Notes under the pieces: generated by a model
What the model was told of the DNA's origin: nothing
Databases searched by the model: none
Seen by the model: only the letters and a program-made list of their open reading frames with translations
Translations under genes and position numbers: made by a program
Part shown: in pieces, positions 38,961-50,634 of the stretch
How positions within the stretch are numbered: position 1 is the first letter of the stretch
How the letters are laid out: every line of letters begins with the position of its first letter
Origin: Diplonema japonicum
Taxonomy: Eukaryota > Euglenozoa > Diplonemea > Diplonemida > Diplonemidae
DNA length: 64,000 nucleotides
Assembly: GCA_964019335.1 (NCBI GenBank)
Contig: OZ025685.1
Span: forward strand, 183,501 to 247,500
Reading direction: 5' to 3'

Positions 38961-40151
38961 ATGGCGGCATGGGTGCCCAACGAGGCATCTTCGACTTGCA
39001 TGCAGTGCACCGCTCAGTTTTCACTATTCTTGCGTCGGCACCACTGCAGAAGATGCGGAGGGCTGTTTTGTTGGAAATGCTGCAAGGTCAGCAATCGAAC
39101 GGAGACAAGGGAGTGCGAGAAGTGCGTGTGCAGACTGTTCCTTCTGAGCGACGACGTGATCCTACACGCGATCAGTTTTCTAGACGAGGTTTCAATGCAT
39201 TGCTCCATGCAGACAGCAAGGAGGCTCACACGCTGCACGCCTCTCCCGTACCCTTTCGCAGATCAATCCCACGTCAACAAAATCTTCCTACCCCTCGGAA
39301 CGAATCCGGCAGGGCAGTCTCTATATAAAGAAACCCCGACTGGGCGGACCGTGGCATTAAAGAAAATCGGCAAGACAACAGTGTTTTCAAGGAAACGATG
39401 GAAGAGAACCGTCGATGAGATGGAGGTGATGCGCAGCATGCAAGACCCCTGTTTGATTGAAGTCCACTCCATCTTTCAAACACACACAGAACTCATTGCA
39501 GTAACCGAAGAAATTCACGGTGTACCAATACAAGAGTTCATGGAAGGGAGGGACCACGGGTTGGACGAAGGGACTGCAAGAAACATGTTAAAACCGCTAT
39601 TAGAGCTCACGCACGAGTTGAAGGACAGGGCGCTGATCGATATCAATACCTTGATCTTGATGAAAAACGAAAAAGATGAAGGATGTCATGTGAAGGCGAC
39701 CGGTTTGGTGGAGGTCAGAGGGGCACAGGTTCAAAGCCCTGTAGGATCGTTTTCTTCGTATTGCAGCTCCTCAGTCGGGCCTGTGTCGCCGCCTGCTATG
39801 CCTCTTCACAAAGAGGTCAGGTCGCATTTACGGCCGCCTCCAATTGATATCCCTGGAGGGTTGGATACTGAGTTGAATTGTTATGCTCTATCGCTGCAAA
39901 AAGCAGCGGTGCAACGTGTTGCGAACCTAGCACCACCCGTGTCTCACTTTGGCGATGCGACGCTTTCGGACGGATCTTCGGAGACGGTGACACACCACCT
40001 TGGGGCGCTTTATTGCCATCTTGTTTCTCTTGCACCGTTCGATAAACAATGGGCAATCTTCAACAATCTTTCCGATAAGAGCAAACAGCTGACCTCTGCG
40101 CTCCTGTCCGACCAGATGCAGCCTCGTTTTATTCTAGATAAGATGATGTGA
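38961..40151 (+). CDS. FYVE zinc finger fused to a pseudokinase-like domain
   Basis: 396 aa, no intron. An N-terminal FYVE/related finger (residues 1-60): WVPNEASSTCMQC, then RRHHCRRCGGLFCWKCC and CEKCVCRLF, with eight Cys/His ligands and the basic RRHHCR patch that binds PI3P on endosomes. A short linker precedes a kinase-like fold (about 105-390): the VALKKIG Lys is kept and VDEMEVMRSMQDPCLIEV resembles helix C. The catalytic loop reads KDRALIDINTLILM in place of HRDxxxxN, and no DFG is found (VKATGLV). I infer an endosomal scaffold or regulator without phosphotransfer. Confidence 0.8.
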   Translation: MAAWVPNEASSTCMQCTAQFSLFLRRHHCRRCGGLFCWKCCKVSNRTETRECEKCVCRLFLLSDDVILHAISFLDEVSMHCSMQTARRLTRCTPLPYPFADQSHVNKIFLPLGTNPAGQSLYKETPTGRTVALKKIGKTTVFSRKRWKRTVDEMEVMRSMQDPCLIEVHSIFQTHTELIAVTEEIHGVPIQEFMEGRDHGLDEGTARNMLKPLLELTHELKDRALIDINTLILMKNEKDEGCHVKATGLVEVRGAQVQSPVGSFSSYCSSSVGPVSPPAMPLHKEVRSHLRPPPIDIPGGLDTELNCYALSLQKAAVQRVANLAPPVSHFGDATLSDGSSETVTHHLGALYCHLVSLAPFDKQWAIFNNLSDKSKQLTSALLSDQMQPRFILDKMM

Positions 40152-40497
40152 GCCCCCCCTTTTTTTTAGGTCCTCATTGCTATGAAGGATTTTTATTTTA
40201 CATACTGCTTTGGTTTATTTAAACCCCCCCTTTTTTTTCTAGAATTGAGGAAGAAAAAAAAAAACTTAAAACGACAACGTGAGAATTTTCTTTTATTGCA
40301 CAAAAGAAAAAAAAAAAAAAAAAACATAGCACTGCATAGGTGTTCACAAAAAAAAAAAAAAAAAAAAAAAAGAAAAGTTAACTAACTGACTGACTTCTCC
40401 CCCTGCACCCCTCCCTTCCCCTCTAATAGGTTTCTGCGATGAGGAAGAATATGCCTTTAAGTCGACCTTGTTTAGTGATACGTTCAACCAAAAAAAG

Positions 40498-40572
<75 letters not shown>

Positions 40573-41264
40573 AAGGGTGACTATGAACTTTTCCCGAGAG
40601 GATAGTTCTGACATGCCCCTCCCTCTTATCTCCATATCTATTTGTATCTAAAGTCAAATCTAGGGACACAAAGTGGGTTGAGCAGTGGCACACATACACA
40701 CACACACGTACGCATTTTAACCCAGAAGGGCGACCCTTGGGGACGATTGTGTGTTGTGTCAACGTAAGACTTGTGCCCCTCTCCTAATTGTCTGATCAGG
40801 CAAAATTTTGTTCATATCCTGTTCGTATAATGCCTCTTTCTCTATTTTTTCTTTTTTGAGCTTTGCCATATGCAGGTCGGTTCTCCCCATTTTTTCCAGG
40901 TTTCTCAAAGAAAACACAAACAGATAGTTCGTGGGAGGAGACCAATATTAGTTTTGCGTTTGTTTTTCTCCATCCCCCCCCCCCCCCCCTTCCCCGAGGA
41001 GGACCGATTTGTGGTTCTTTCTCGGATACGCTTTTTTCAGCCCACAAATAGCATCCCCCTCAAGAAGAAAAGCTTAGGATCTGTCAAAATCCATGGCAAG
41101 CAGTGGAGAACGGACCAGCCCCTTTGTTCTTAATTCTACGTTTTCTTTTTTTTTTTTCTCCCACAAAATAATTCACAAGAAGGGGGTGGGAGGGCGGAAA
41201 AAAGAAAGGAAAAAAAAAAGGAAAAAAAAAGAGAAAGGGGGGAGGGGGGAGAGAAGAAGCACCA
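40152..41264. other. Gene-free stretch with long A runs
   Basis: No supported gene. It includes an interrupted A run of about 80 nt (40489-40567), a C run of about 14 near 40976, and short (CA)n near 40690. The 3' end is a purine-rich leader of WDR11. Confidence 0.55.
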
Positions 41265-44024
41265 ATGCAGCACAAGACGGTGGCGGTCAATGTAAGGTCA
41301 ATTCCAGGGCCGCAGATAAAACATGGGGAAGGAGCGAACAGGGCGGCACCGCTATTCTCCGGGGTGGGGATGACTGAAGCATGTGACTGGGGGGAAGGGA
41401 GGCTGCTAGCGTACACTCACCACACACTTGTAGTGGTGGTTGACCCTGGGAGTAATCAGGTGGTGCAGACACTTGATGGCCATGTTGGCAACACCACTGC
41501 AGTCCGGTTCCTCACATCCACTGCAGACGTCCTCCTTGCTACTGGTGACAACAACGGCCACATCATCGTCTGGCAAGTTCGCGAGGGGTCACCTCTCATC
41601 ACCATGTCTTGCACCCACGACGTGAAGTACGCTGACAGCGTCATCGCCATGCGGCAGGTCAAGTCACCCGCAAAGACAACTACCATGTCACACATTGTCC
41701 CCTTCAGGCTCCTCTGCCTCACTGCCAAGTCTCTCATCCTTCTCGACCTCTCCTCCCAAAGCACGCTGTGGAGATCGGAAATGGGCAGCGTCGAGCACCC
41801 CCTCGTTGGGATGACCCTCTCCGCAAGGGAGAACTGCATCGTCTTCAACTCCTCTTCCGACCTCCGCATCATCCCGAAGATCGGGTCACCTGGTGCCTCC
41901 TACCACTCCACACACCTGTCCGTGGCGCAGTACGGTGAACTGCAAGACGTGGTGCACTGCCCGTCTGTGAAGTCCCAAGTGTACCTTGTGTTCCGCACGG
42001 AGATCATCCTGTACGACATCGAGATCAAGAAGCAGATCGAGACCTTCTCCATCAGCTCCGGCCGCACGGAGTTCCGTTCCCTGATCACCGCTTCAGGGGC
42101 GGAGCTCAGCGCCATCAGCACAGTGTTAGGGCTGTCCGGCCCCCTCCCTCTTTACACGTTGCATAACGACGGCACCATGAGCACGTGGGTGCGCAATCCT
42201 GGTGCAAGGAATTTGCTGCAGGTCCCTGTCGACTTCCGATCGTCCCGACAGGGCTTCGCGGGAAGGCCTCACCTCGTCGCGATGGAGCGCGTGCAGGGCG
42301 CTGAGATAGGAGGCAGCATTGAGGGCTGCCGTGCCCGGTTCGCAGTGGTGGCGAACGACGGGACGCTGACTACGTGGGAGTACACGACAGACGGGTGGTG
42401 TGTGTCGGGTTCCACGCCCTCGACGCTGAGCCCTGTGTCATGCACAGCCGTGATGAACCTTGCTGTGGGTGCTTCTGAGACGAAGCTGGCCGGTGGGGAG
42501 CCAAACTGTTTGGTGATCCTCACGACTACAGGGCTGCTCATGCTGTACGAGATCCTCACAGGCGCCCTTGTTTGCAAACTAGAGCTAGCTACGGAGAAGG
42601 GTTGTGTGCCGTTGTCCCTCCAGTACCTTAACCCGTCTACAATTCTAGTGGGCGCCACTAAGCTGGGAAGCAGCAGCCCTGACGCGCACCACAACTTCAT
42701 TGCAAGCGTGTCGCTGCCGTCACTGAACACGGACGAGTTCAAGGGCACGGAGACCGACTCATACAAGCTGCTAGGGTTGGAGGTGTCCCCACGGAAAATG
42801 CTCCTCGCGGCCCTGCATGCTGGGGGCGCGTGTGAGATATGGGACATTCCAGGCAGGCTGTTGCTGCACAAGATTGTAGTGCAGTACACAGTGATCAAGT
42901 GGATGCCTGCTTTGTTCACTCAGGGAAAAGACCCTGAGCAGGCCGGGGAAATCGCCATCTGGCTGTCCCACGACGGGCTCATGTCCTTCTTCAGGGTCGT
43001 GAACGGAGAGGTGCGCCACTACCGTGAGAACCCGTCCTTTATGAACACGAAGAACAAGAGCATAGTGGGGTTCGGGTACCCTGTGGTGTCGGCGGACTGG
43101 TACGATTTGCTGCTGCTGACAGGTGACACAGCGGGGATGATGTGCTTGGTCAACTTGAAGAACGGGAAATTCTCACACATTGATAACCAACAAAAAGCGG
43201 CGGTGAAAACCTTGAAAATATGCCCCCCGGAGTACCTGAAGATGGAAGAGGAAGACCAACCGGAGGGAGGGAGGAAGAAGGGGACGTGTCTTGCCTTGGT
43301 GCTATTTGAAGACGAAGAGTTCGGAATATGGAACGTGGGCGCCAAGCAGCGTCTGTCATACTCCAAGACAAACGACCCCAAGACACGGCCACTGAAGGCC
43401 ACAGCCGTAGAATGGGTGCCCGGTGGGTATCCCACCATCGCCACCCCAACTGGTACCATCATGATTCTCGACCTTTCTATAGGGTCACGATCTTCTCCTG
43501 TCACCCTCCGGTCCCTGGCTCGTCCAATAGTCAGCACGGCTCTCCTCGTCCGCCCCCACGCCGCCTACCTCGCAGCCTGTCTCATGGACTGCAGGCTCGA
43601 CCCCTCCATCTCGACACCTACGCCAGCTTCACGGTTGCAAGACACAGCAGCTGTTTCTCCTCCTTATCGAAACGCTTATGGCGAGCTGATTCTGAAGAAG
43701 GTTTCTTTTTTTTTTTTTTTTTTTTTTTTGTTGAATTGAAATGTATCCCCCCCCTCCCCAGATGGAATCGGAAGCCGAGCAAGCAGCGCAGCATCTCCAA
43801 CTCATCCCAGAGACCGTGAAAGCAAGCCTGCTGGAACTTGCTGATGACAAGGTGTGTGAACGAAGGGGAGAAAAAAATATGAAACGAGAATTAATTTAAA
43901 CACCTAAAGGAGGACGGGTTCGTACCGCGAAGATGCTTGATCACAGCGGCGATCTTCGCAGAGGATGATAAGATGCAGTTCTGGAGGAGCGCGGAGATAG
44001 CGTTGAGGGAGGCGAAGGTACGGG

Positions 44025-44065
<41 letters not shown>

Positions 44066-45081
44066 GGCGAGGCACGTCCAAGGTTCATCCACCCGACCAT
44101 CGTTTCAAAGGAGCAAACGCTGAAGGCGTTTTCGAACAACGCTGCCATCGCCAAGAAGCTATTGGGTGGGAACCACGATGGCGACACGGAGGATGGATCA
44201 CACAACGGGGAGGAACATGAAGAACGGTCTAAATACTTCGACACCGACATGATGGAAGGCGGCTCAGTGGGCGCCCACGACGAACTCTTCCTTGACGATG
44301 GGGTGTGTGCCACTTGACCTCTTCCCCCTCCCCCTTTTTTTTCCATTCTTACAAAACAACAAACACACAGCTCCTCCATGCTGTCGACTGCAACTTAATG
44401 TCCGCCAAGGAGGACGCCGTGCGCAGGACAAAGGCAACCCATCAATACGATGAAATCGCCAAGCAACACGTCAACCTAGGTGCCATGTACCCCGCATGCC
44501 AGCTTCTTTTGGACACCCCAACCGACGCTCCAGAATGGAGGGCCAACCTGTACAAAGCTTGCGTAGTTGCCGCAGGCGTTTCCCCGTTGCACTACCAGCA
44601 CACTGTGAAACGGGTAGCGAGCTTGTTGGTTGGCAACGAAGATATCGACGGTGCCGTTGAGATGCTGTGCCTTGTAGGGAGAGGTCATGAAGCTTGCAAA
44701 GCATACCAATCGCATGATAGATGGGAGGATGCCGCGAGGTTAGCGAAGGTTTCGCTGACGCAAGCCGAGGCGAACGACATTCTTCAGCGGTGGGCAGTTC
44801 ACCTCAGCAGCACGGGGGATGTCCTCAACGCTGCCTGTGTCATGGTGTCCATTGGGAATTTCCCCGAGACCTTGCGGCTTCTCGCACCCCACGCTGAGTA
44901 CTCCGACGTTGCGGGCTTGCTAGCGTACGCGTGCGAAAAGGCTGGGCTCATCACACCCTCCGATGAAATCGCGCCGCTGATAGCCGCCGTTTATTCCCAG
45001 TACAAGGATTATCTGAACTCTATCTCTGCGCACCATATCGCCGAGCTTTACTCCGATAGGATGATGAAATGGAGGATTTGA
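41265..45081 (+). CDS. WDR11 homologue, two propellers plus alpha-solenoid
   Basis: Exons 41265-43700, 43762-43851, 43910-44017, 44063-44302 and 44371-45081, 1194 aa (human WDR11 is 1224). Donors are GTTTCT, GTGTGT, GTACGG and GTGTGT, the only gene here with no GTATG donor. The N-terminal 800 residues form WD repeats (for example VRFLTSTADVLLATGDNNG). The C-terminus is helical: RFIHPTIVSKEQ, AVEMLCLVGRGHEACKAYQS, ARLAKVSLTQAEANDILQRW and LIAAVYSQYKDYLNSI, in the WDR11 order. WDR11 with FAM91A1 captures AP-1 vesicles at the trans-Golgi for TBC1D23 and golgins, so an endosome-to-Golgi role is expected. Intron 3 ends in a long A run plus AG. Confidence 0.85.
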
Positions 45082-45151
45082 AAAGAGAGAGAGTATTTTT
45101 TTTGTTTTTTTTTTGTTTGTTTTTATGTGTGTTTACTCCCCCCTCGTATGG

Positions 45152-45196
<45 letters not shown>

Positions 45197-46585
45197 CTTT
45201 TTGTTGTTTACGTACGCACTCTCAAAAGAAAGGGGGTTTTTTTCGAAAAAAACTGGGGGGCTTTTTTTTTTTTACTTCCGTGATTTAAAAGTAGGGGGGA
45301 TATTGAAGGGAGGGAAATCTTTTTTCCCTCGACTACAGCAGCGTACGTGACGCGAGACACGCGGAAACGCCTCTCGTGCTGTTTTTTTTTCCCCCTTCTC
45401 TCTTCTTCTTTTTTTGTTCTTCTCTCCTTTTCCTACGTACATAGTATACACGTTATTACAACCCGTGTTTGAACACACACCGCACTGGTACTTTCCTTCT
45501 TGTTTCGCCCAAAAGCCCAGGCTTAAATCTTTTTTTTTTTTTTTTTTTTTTCTGTATCATAACAAGCCGTACTGAACACAGTCCGATTGCCAAAGAAAAA
45601 AAATAAAAAATAAAAAATCGTCCCACAATCGTCTGTAATCGGCCTCATTGGGGTCATGCAGGGTCTGAGTGGAAACAGGGCAAAAACATCATGAAAAAAG
45701 CACCCTCTCTGGGGCATCTGAAGGAAGATTCTATCTAAGGACGCGAGGAGACTGTGCTAGTGCAGTGCAGGCACTTCACATCGTCGGATTTTTACAACAG
45801 GCTGAATGTCCTTTAGGTTCTGGCGTCTGTCAGAGAGCAAATACTTGCTTTTAGCACAGAACTGCACCGCACAGGGGGTTGCTGACCACCCGAGAAGCCA
45901 TAATGACTTCCATCCATGACAAGCACTAATTGAACAACCAATTAAAATAATCCCCGTGTATACTATGCCAAAAATGATCCCTTTTTGTTTTATTTTATTT
46001 TTTTACTTTCTCTCTTGTGTTCCATTTATTGCCCACCCATCCACGGTAACCTCGAAAAAAAAAAAAAAAAAAAAAAAAAAAGATTTTTACCTTTTCCGCC
46101 GTTCTTTACTTTTCTTTTTTATACTTAACCTCACCCACACCACCCACACTTGTCTTGCCACCCACGAGGCCCACAGGTTCCATCTCGCTGCTTCTGGTCA
46201 ACATCATGAGGTCTCCCCCCTAGTACTTTGTTGGCAGGTAAACGCATTTCCAAGATCTTTTTTTGAAAATAAGGTCCCAAAACGAAAATCTTGAACTGCT
46301 GCCACGGCTCCTTGTAAACCATAACCAGGCTAAAGAGAAAAAAAAAAAAAAGAAAAAAAAAGATTCGGCCTCTTATGGTACTCTAGAACTCTTCTTGGGT
46401 GATTGCCTTCGCCAATTTCCAGAAGAGCCTTTTGGTCTTTCCCTCTTAGGCTGCGCAACGCTGCATCGGTAGGAACTTCTTCTTTATCACCCCCCTCCAG
46501 CCCGCTTCTGTCTGTCAGAAGGAATGGGAAAATTGTATTCTTCAAAAAGAAAAAAAAGGAAATAAAGAAGAAACAAAAAAGAAAA
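45082..46585. other. Gene-free stretch with T runs and a possible inverted-repeat element
   Basis: No host gene seen. A T run of about 45 nt near 45152-45196 and smaller A/T runs occur. The section 45640-45950 has balanced composition but no open frame of note, and lies inside the inverted-repeat element described separately. The final part is the leader of the next gene. Confidence 0.5.
45440..45967. mobile_element. Possible non-autonomous element with 13-bp terminal inverted repeats (copy 2)
   Basis: CATAGTATACACG at 45440-45452 and its perfect complement CGTGTATACTATG at 45955-45967 enclose 502 bp without a coding frame. The left end shares GTATACACGTTATTACA with copy 1 (9305-9321). The motif occurs nowhere else in the window. 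The target duplication is unclear. Confidence 0.35.
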
Positions 46586-48109
46586 ATGAGCCGTCCGGTC
46601 ACTTTGAAAACAAACGAGAAAGATTTCTTCAAGGTGGTGAAAAGCGCCGAAGGAGGATGGGAGCTGCAAGCAATGCGATCAGGCGGGTGCAACAGCAACG
46701 GGATATTCTGCAAAGACCCAGAGGAGAAGATAGCTGAAGTGGAACTCCAGAGGCTGGTGGCTGCGACCCACGTGTTCGAGGGAAGCTGCAGCATAAGCAG
46801 CGGAGATATGTTAACCTGCCGCTTTGTAACCATCGACATGGCGTCACGGGGTATGAACCTTGACTACATCGTGTCAATGAAGGACATTAAAAAAACACTG
46901 GAGCCTTTGAAGAGGTATAAAGAAGAGATTCCTGAAGTCATGAGCGCAGAGCTGATGTGGACGATAGTCGAGACGAAAATGAACGAGATCAACATAAAAT
47001 GGGAAACGTCGCCGTCAGGCTCTGTCCTGGCCATGTGGGAGTTCTGCAACGAGGTCTGCGACATGACGCAACGCCTTCCGGATAATGTCAAAGGCTCGAA
47101 CCAATTCTTTTCGCAGTCTATACACATTATTTTCGATTATTTGAGCAACAAGGTCCTCCTCCATGTGCCTCACCGCGACCCACGCCTCTCTAAGTACGAT
47201 TTTACGCGCGACAAGGACCTCCTACGTAATCGCGAGAAACTGCTTCGCCGTGCCAAAGGCCTCGCAAAGGTCGTCGACGGACGTATCAACATCCAAGCCC
47301 GCCACAAGCTGAACTCCAGCAAGCACTTTGAATTCTACCTCCCTAAGTCGCAGTTTGTCAACGCCACCGCTGGTAAAACCACCGGGATTTGCAAAACCTG
47401 CAACGCCGAAAAACTCATCAACCGCGTTCTCGAGCTCTGCGCAGACTGCCACGCCGAGCAGGTGGTCTGGGACACGTCTGCAACCGATGCCGATTGGGGC
47501 GACCTTCCGCAAGAAGTACCGGTTAAAAAGGAACCCACCTCCGGTGATACACGGCGTGGGCGGGACAAGAAAACCACATCGGATCCAGCAGACAGCGCGC
47601 AAAACAGCAAAGCACAAAGTGCAAAAGACAACGCGAAGGGCAGTGCAAAAGGCAGTGCAAAAGACAACGCGAAGGGCAGTGCAAAAGATAGTGTAAAGGG
47701 CTCAGAAGACAAACCCCGAAACATCGTTAAAACTGCCGAAGAACGCTCCACGGTGAAGACGGCCGGAAAGGGAGTCAAAGACGCAAGGAAGCAAACTATC
47801 GAAGACATGGTCCAAGCAATGGATAAAGTGGAGGCACTGCTGTGGGCAGAAGACAAATTGCAACCCTACGGGGTGGACCGCGATACAATGGACGGCGAGT
47901 GGAGGGTGCAGGGGGACATCGACAAGTTCAAAAGCACCTCCGAGCTGGAACAGGCGGAGGTTCTCAAAGAAGCTTTGTGGGTGATACGGGGCTACGGATA
48001 CGAACCATTTGAAGCACCCCCCCCTGTCCAACCTGTAGGGACTGAGTTGACAACAGGCTTTTCTGGAATAGCTATCACAGTTAAGAAGAAGAAGAACAAG
48101 AAGAAATAG
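46586..48109 (+). CDS. Zn-ribbon protein with Lys/Ser/Ala repeats, possibly IQUB-like
   Basis: 507 aa from ATG 46586; upstream in-frame codons are leader. No intron. Residues 1-240 are helical and acidic (LDYIVSMKDIKKTLEPLKRY, LPDNVKGSNQFFSQSIHI). A zinc ribbon follows (ICKTCNAEKLI...LELCADC, CxxC...CxxC, about 272-292). A repeat region of KGSAKDNA/KGSAKDS units (about 345-372) is encoded by near-identical 24-30 nt units. The C-terminus ends KKKKNKKK. The order of helical block then Cys pairs faintly recalls the C-terminal part of IQUB-type axonemal proteins, but I would not name it on that. Confidence 0.7.
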   Translation: MSRPVTLKTNEKDFFKVVKSAEGGWELQAMRSGGCNSNGIFCKDPEEKIAEVELQRLVAATHVFEGSCSISSGDMLTCRFVTIDMASRGMNLDYIVSMKDIKKTLEPLKRYKEEIPEVMSAELMWTIVETKMNEINIKWETSPSGSVLAMWEFCNEVCDMTQRLPDNVKGSNQFFSQSIHIIFDYLSNKVLLHVPHRDPRLSKYDFTRDKDLLRNREKLLRRAKGLAKVVDGRINIQARHKLNSSKHFEFYLPKSQFVNATAGKTTGICKTCNAEKLINRVLELCADCHAEQVVWDTSATDADWGDLPQEVPVKKEPTSGDTRRGRDKKTTSDPADSAQNSKAQSAKDNAKGSAKGSAKDNAKGSAKDSVKGSEDKPRNIVKTAEERSTVKTAGKGVKDARKQTIEDMVQAMDKVEALLWAEDKLQPYGVDRDTMDGEWRVQGDIDKFKSTSELEQAEVLKEALWVIRGYGYEPFEAPPPVQPVGTELTTGFSGIAITVKKKKNKKK

Positions 48110-48231
48110 CCTCGTTCTATATCCCCATTTTTCTTTGTTCCCCGTTGCCATCACACAACAAACCAACACAAAAAAATAGGGGGAGGTGGGAGAGGAAAAA
48201 AACATCTATTTTTTTTTTTTTTCCACTCCAA

Positions 48232-50496
48232 ATGCCCGTGAATATCAGCACCTGGCTGCGGGACCGAGCAAAAGGGAAGACATCAGGAAGCGAGGATGTC
48301 GTTAAAGAAATGGAGGTGAAGTGGTATGACTTGGGGAAGAGGATGCTAGCGCACACGAGGCCAGTGGAAAAAATAGTTTTCAGTGCAGACGGACGGTGGA
48401 TGGCGACGGCGGCGTCGTTGGGGGGTGTTAAGCTGTGGGACACGACTACGCTGAAACTGCTAGGGGTGGTGAAGCTGCCTTGTGCGACTGTGATGGAGCT
48501 TGCTGTACAGATTGATGGACACGCGATCGCACTGGCAAATTCCCACCTCCTTGCCGTCATGCCCTTGCATTTCTCCGGTTCCCCAGACCACCAGTCCGGT
48601 CGTATTCTAAAAAGCTGGACTACCCCAAGTGGACCAAAACCCGTCGCACCTTCGTTATCATGGTGTGGGATGTTTCTCGCCCTCGCCACCGGAGCCGCAT
48701 TGCACCTCTTCAAGCCACTCACAGGCAACTCTGAAGAGCATGACTATGAGCTGCCCTTTGTAGAAAACCCAACGATGGTCGCTTGGTGCACATCTACAAA
48801 AGTCCTTGCAGTTGCTTGCGCCAAGAAAATCTGGCTTCTTCACATTGTGTGGCCTTCGGGGTCGCCGAAGGTCAAGGTCTTGAAGGAAATCTCGATGGGT
48901 TTTGTCAACCTGCCGGGCATGATCTGGGCCGCAGATCAACCAGTCCTCCTCACTGCCAGCGCCAAAGGCTTCCCAGTGTTGTTCTCAGTGGTGCCTCCGC
49001 CATGCCGGCTCAAAGCTTCTCAAGGAACCCTTCAAGTTGCTGTTGGTATCCACAACAGTGAATCACAGTTCCGACCCATGAGGCACTTTACCAGCCCCCT
49101 AACCAACGGTACAGTGAGCTCACACGAGGTCATCGCAGTTTCTAAGCTGCGGAACACCACTGCGCCTCTCTGTGTCATGACACACTTGGGCAACAACGGC
49201 TTCTTGTACGTGTTGTGCAAGGAGAAGACCAGTGTCTCGTGGTCCCTCACCGTTTGGAGTTGCACAGACGTCGTCTTTTTTACCAGAGTCCTCCCTTTAC
49301 CAGATTTCTCTGCCCCCCTTCACGTGCGGTCCTACCCCAGACACAGTAACATTATCGCTGTCTTTACTGAACATTCCGAGATGCTGTTCTTCAGCATCAG
49401 AGAGGGTCATCTAAAACAAATCGGTGCTCTCTACGTGACGGGAGAGCCCGACTACCGCAACGCGCCCTGCGGTCCCGTTTTCCACCCCAACGGCTTTCTT
49501 GTGATCCCCGACACACTCAGCACCCTCGCTGTCTTCACCCTAGACAGGGCCGATAGACTGGCCGAGGCACCCTGCCAGCAATTCTTCGAAAGCGAACACC
49601 AAGAGACAGAGCACCTGACGACCATTCTGCCCGCCGAGCAAGGCACCCCCGATATACACACCGACACACTGTCCTACGAGCTCGTCATTGACTGGCTCCT
49701 TTCATCGTCCCCGCTGACAATGCCACCAGAAGAGGCCTTGCTCTTCACCATCGAGCAGGCACCGTTAGAGGACGAGTACACCACCACAGACTCGGGTGCA
49801 GCCATGTCACCCTCGTATACTGACTCAAGTTCTGACGATTCAGTGTACAGTCCGCAGTACTCGTGGCACTCGCTTTATTTGTCTGAGAACGCCACGAACT
49901 CGACCGCCACGAACAGCAGCAGCAGCTCGAGCTCTGACAGTCCAGGATCTCCGTCTATCCCCGCGCCTCCTCCTGTCCGTGCCCGTGCCAGGGCGCGAGG
50001 TGGCAGGGCGAGAGGGAGAGGTCGCGGACGGGGTCGTGGCAGGGCAAGAGCCGTCAGTAGCACCAGTGAGAGTGAAAGTAGCAGCGGGAGCGGTAGCGTG
50101 AGTGGTAGCAGCAGCAACAGTGAAAGCAAGAGTGAAGGGAGCACCTCTTCGTCGGAGTCATCTTCCTCGACAAAGGTACCACGGAGGAGGGGCGGGCAAA
50201 GGACGGGGGGCAGGCCACCGACTACAGGGAGGGGCAGGTCACGGGCGAGGGGTAGAGGGAATGCGTCCCGAAGGCGAGCCGCCACCTCCTCTTCCTCTTC
50301 CTCTTCCTCCTCCTCCTCCGACGACGACAACGACAACGACTCCCCGACAACTAGTTCCTCCGATTCCTCTCCTAGTTCTAGCCCAAGCCCGCCACGCCCA
50401 CGCAGTCGCAGGCAGAGAGAGCCCACCCACGATACGACCAGCACAACATCCAGCAGCTCATCTGACCCACGGCCGCGAAAGAAGCGGCGGACATAG
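48232..50496 (+). CDS. WD-repeat protein with RG- and Ser-rich nuclear tail
   Basis: 754 aa, no intron; ATG 48232 follows a T-rich tract and CCACTCCAA. Residues 30-500 contain degenerate WD repeats (KIVFSADGRWMATAASLGGVK, LSWCGMFLALATG), probably one or two propellers. The tail from about 540 alternates Ser-rich acidic blocks (SSSSSDDDNDNDS) with RG blocks (RARGGRARGRGRGRG) and ends in PRPRKKRRT, a nuclear localisation signal. Such tails occur on nucleolar or RNA-binding proteins and are targets of arginine methylation. I cannot assign an orthologue. The tail DNA is a mixture of imperfect AGC/CTC repeats. Confidence 0.75.
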   Translation: MPVNISTWLRDRAKGKTSGSEDVVKEMEVKWYDLGKRMLAHTRPVEKIVFSADGRWMATAASLGGVKLWDTTTLKLLGVVKLPCATVMELAVQIDGHAIALANSHLLAVMPLHFSGSPDHQSGRILKSWTTPSGPKPVAPSLSWCGMFLALATGAALHLFKPLTGNSEEHDYELPFVENPTMVAWCTSTKVLAVACAKKIWLLHIVWPSGSPKVKVLKEISMGFVNLPGMIWAADQPVLLTASAKGFPVLFSVVPPPCRLKASQGTLQVAVGIHNSESQFRPMRHFTSPLTNGTVSSHEVIAVSKLRNTTAPLCVMTHLGNNGFLYVLCKEKTSVSWSLTVWSCTDVVFFTRVLPLPDFSAPLHVRSYPRHSNIIAVFTEHSEMLFFSIREGHLKQIGALYVTGEPDYRNAPCGPVFHPNGFLVIPDTLSTLAVFTLDRADRLAEAPCQQFFESEHQETEHLTTILPAEQGTPDIHTDTLSYELVIDWLLSSSPLTMPPEEALLFTIEQAPLEDEYTTTDSGAAMSPSYTDSSSDDSVYSPQYSWHSLYLSENATNSTATNSSSSSSSDSPGSPSIPAPPPVRARARARGGRARGRGRGRGRGRARAVSSTSESESSSGSGSVSGSSSNSESKSEGSTSSSESSSSTKVPRRRGGQRTGGRPPTTGRGRSRARGRGNASRRRAATSSSSSSSSSSSDDDNDNDSPTTSSSDSSPSSSPSPPRPRSRRQREPTHDTTSTTSSSSSDPRPRKKRRT

Positions 50497-50634
50497 CCAC
50501 GGACAGAAAGAAGTGGGTCTTAAAGCAATGCCCTTCCATGTTTTCTAGTTTCTTCTTCTTCCTGACCTCAATCTTTTCCGCTCTTTGCAAGACATGAAAA
50601 ATATTTATAGAACACACAACACACAAATCTAAAA

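Noticed and set aside
46403-46585. Upstream extension of the Zn-ribbon protein
   Set aside because: Leader-like sequence with A-rich tracts; ATG 46586 fits the leader pattern of other genes.
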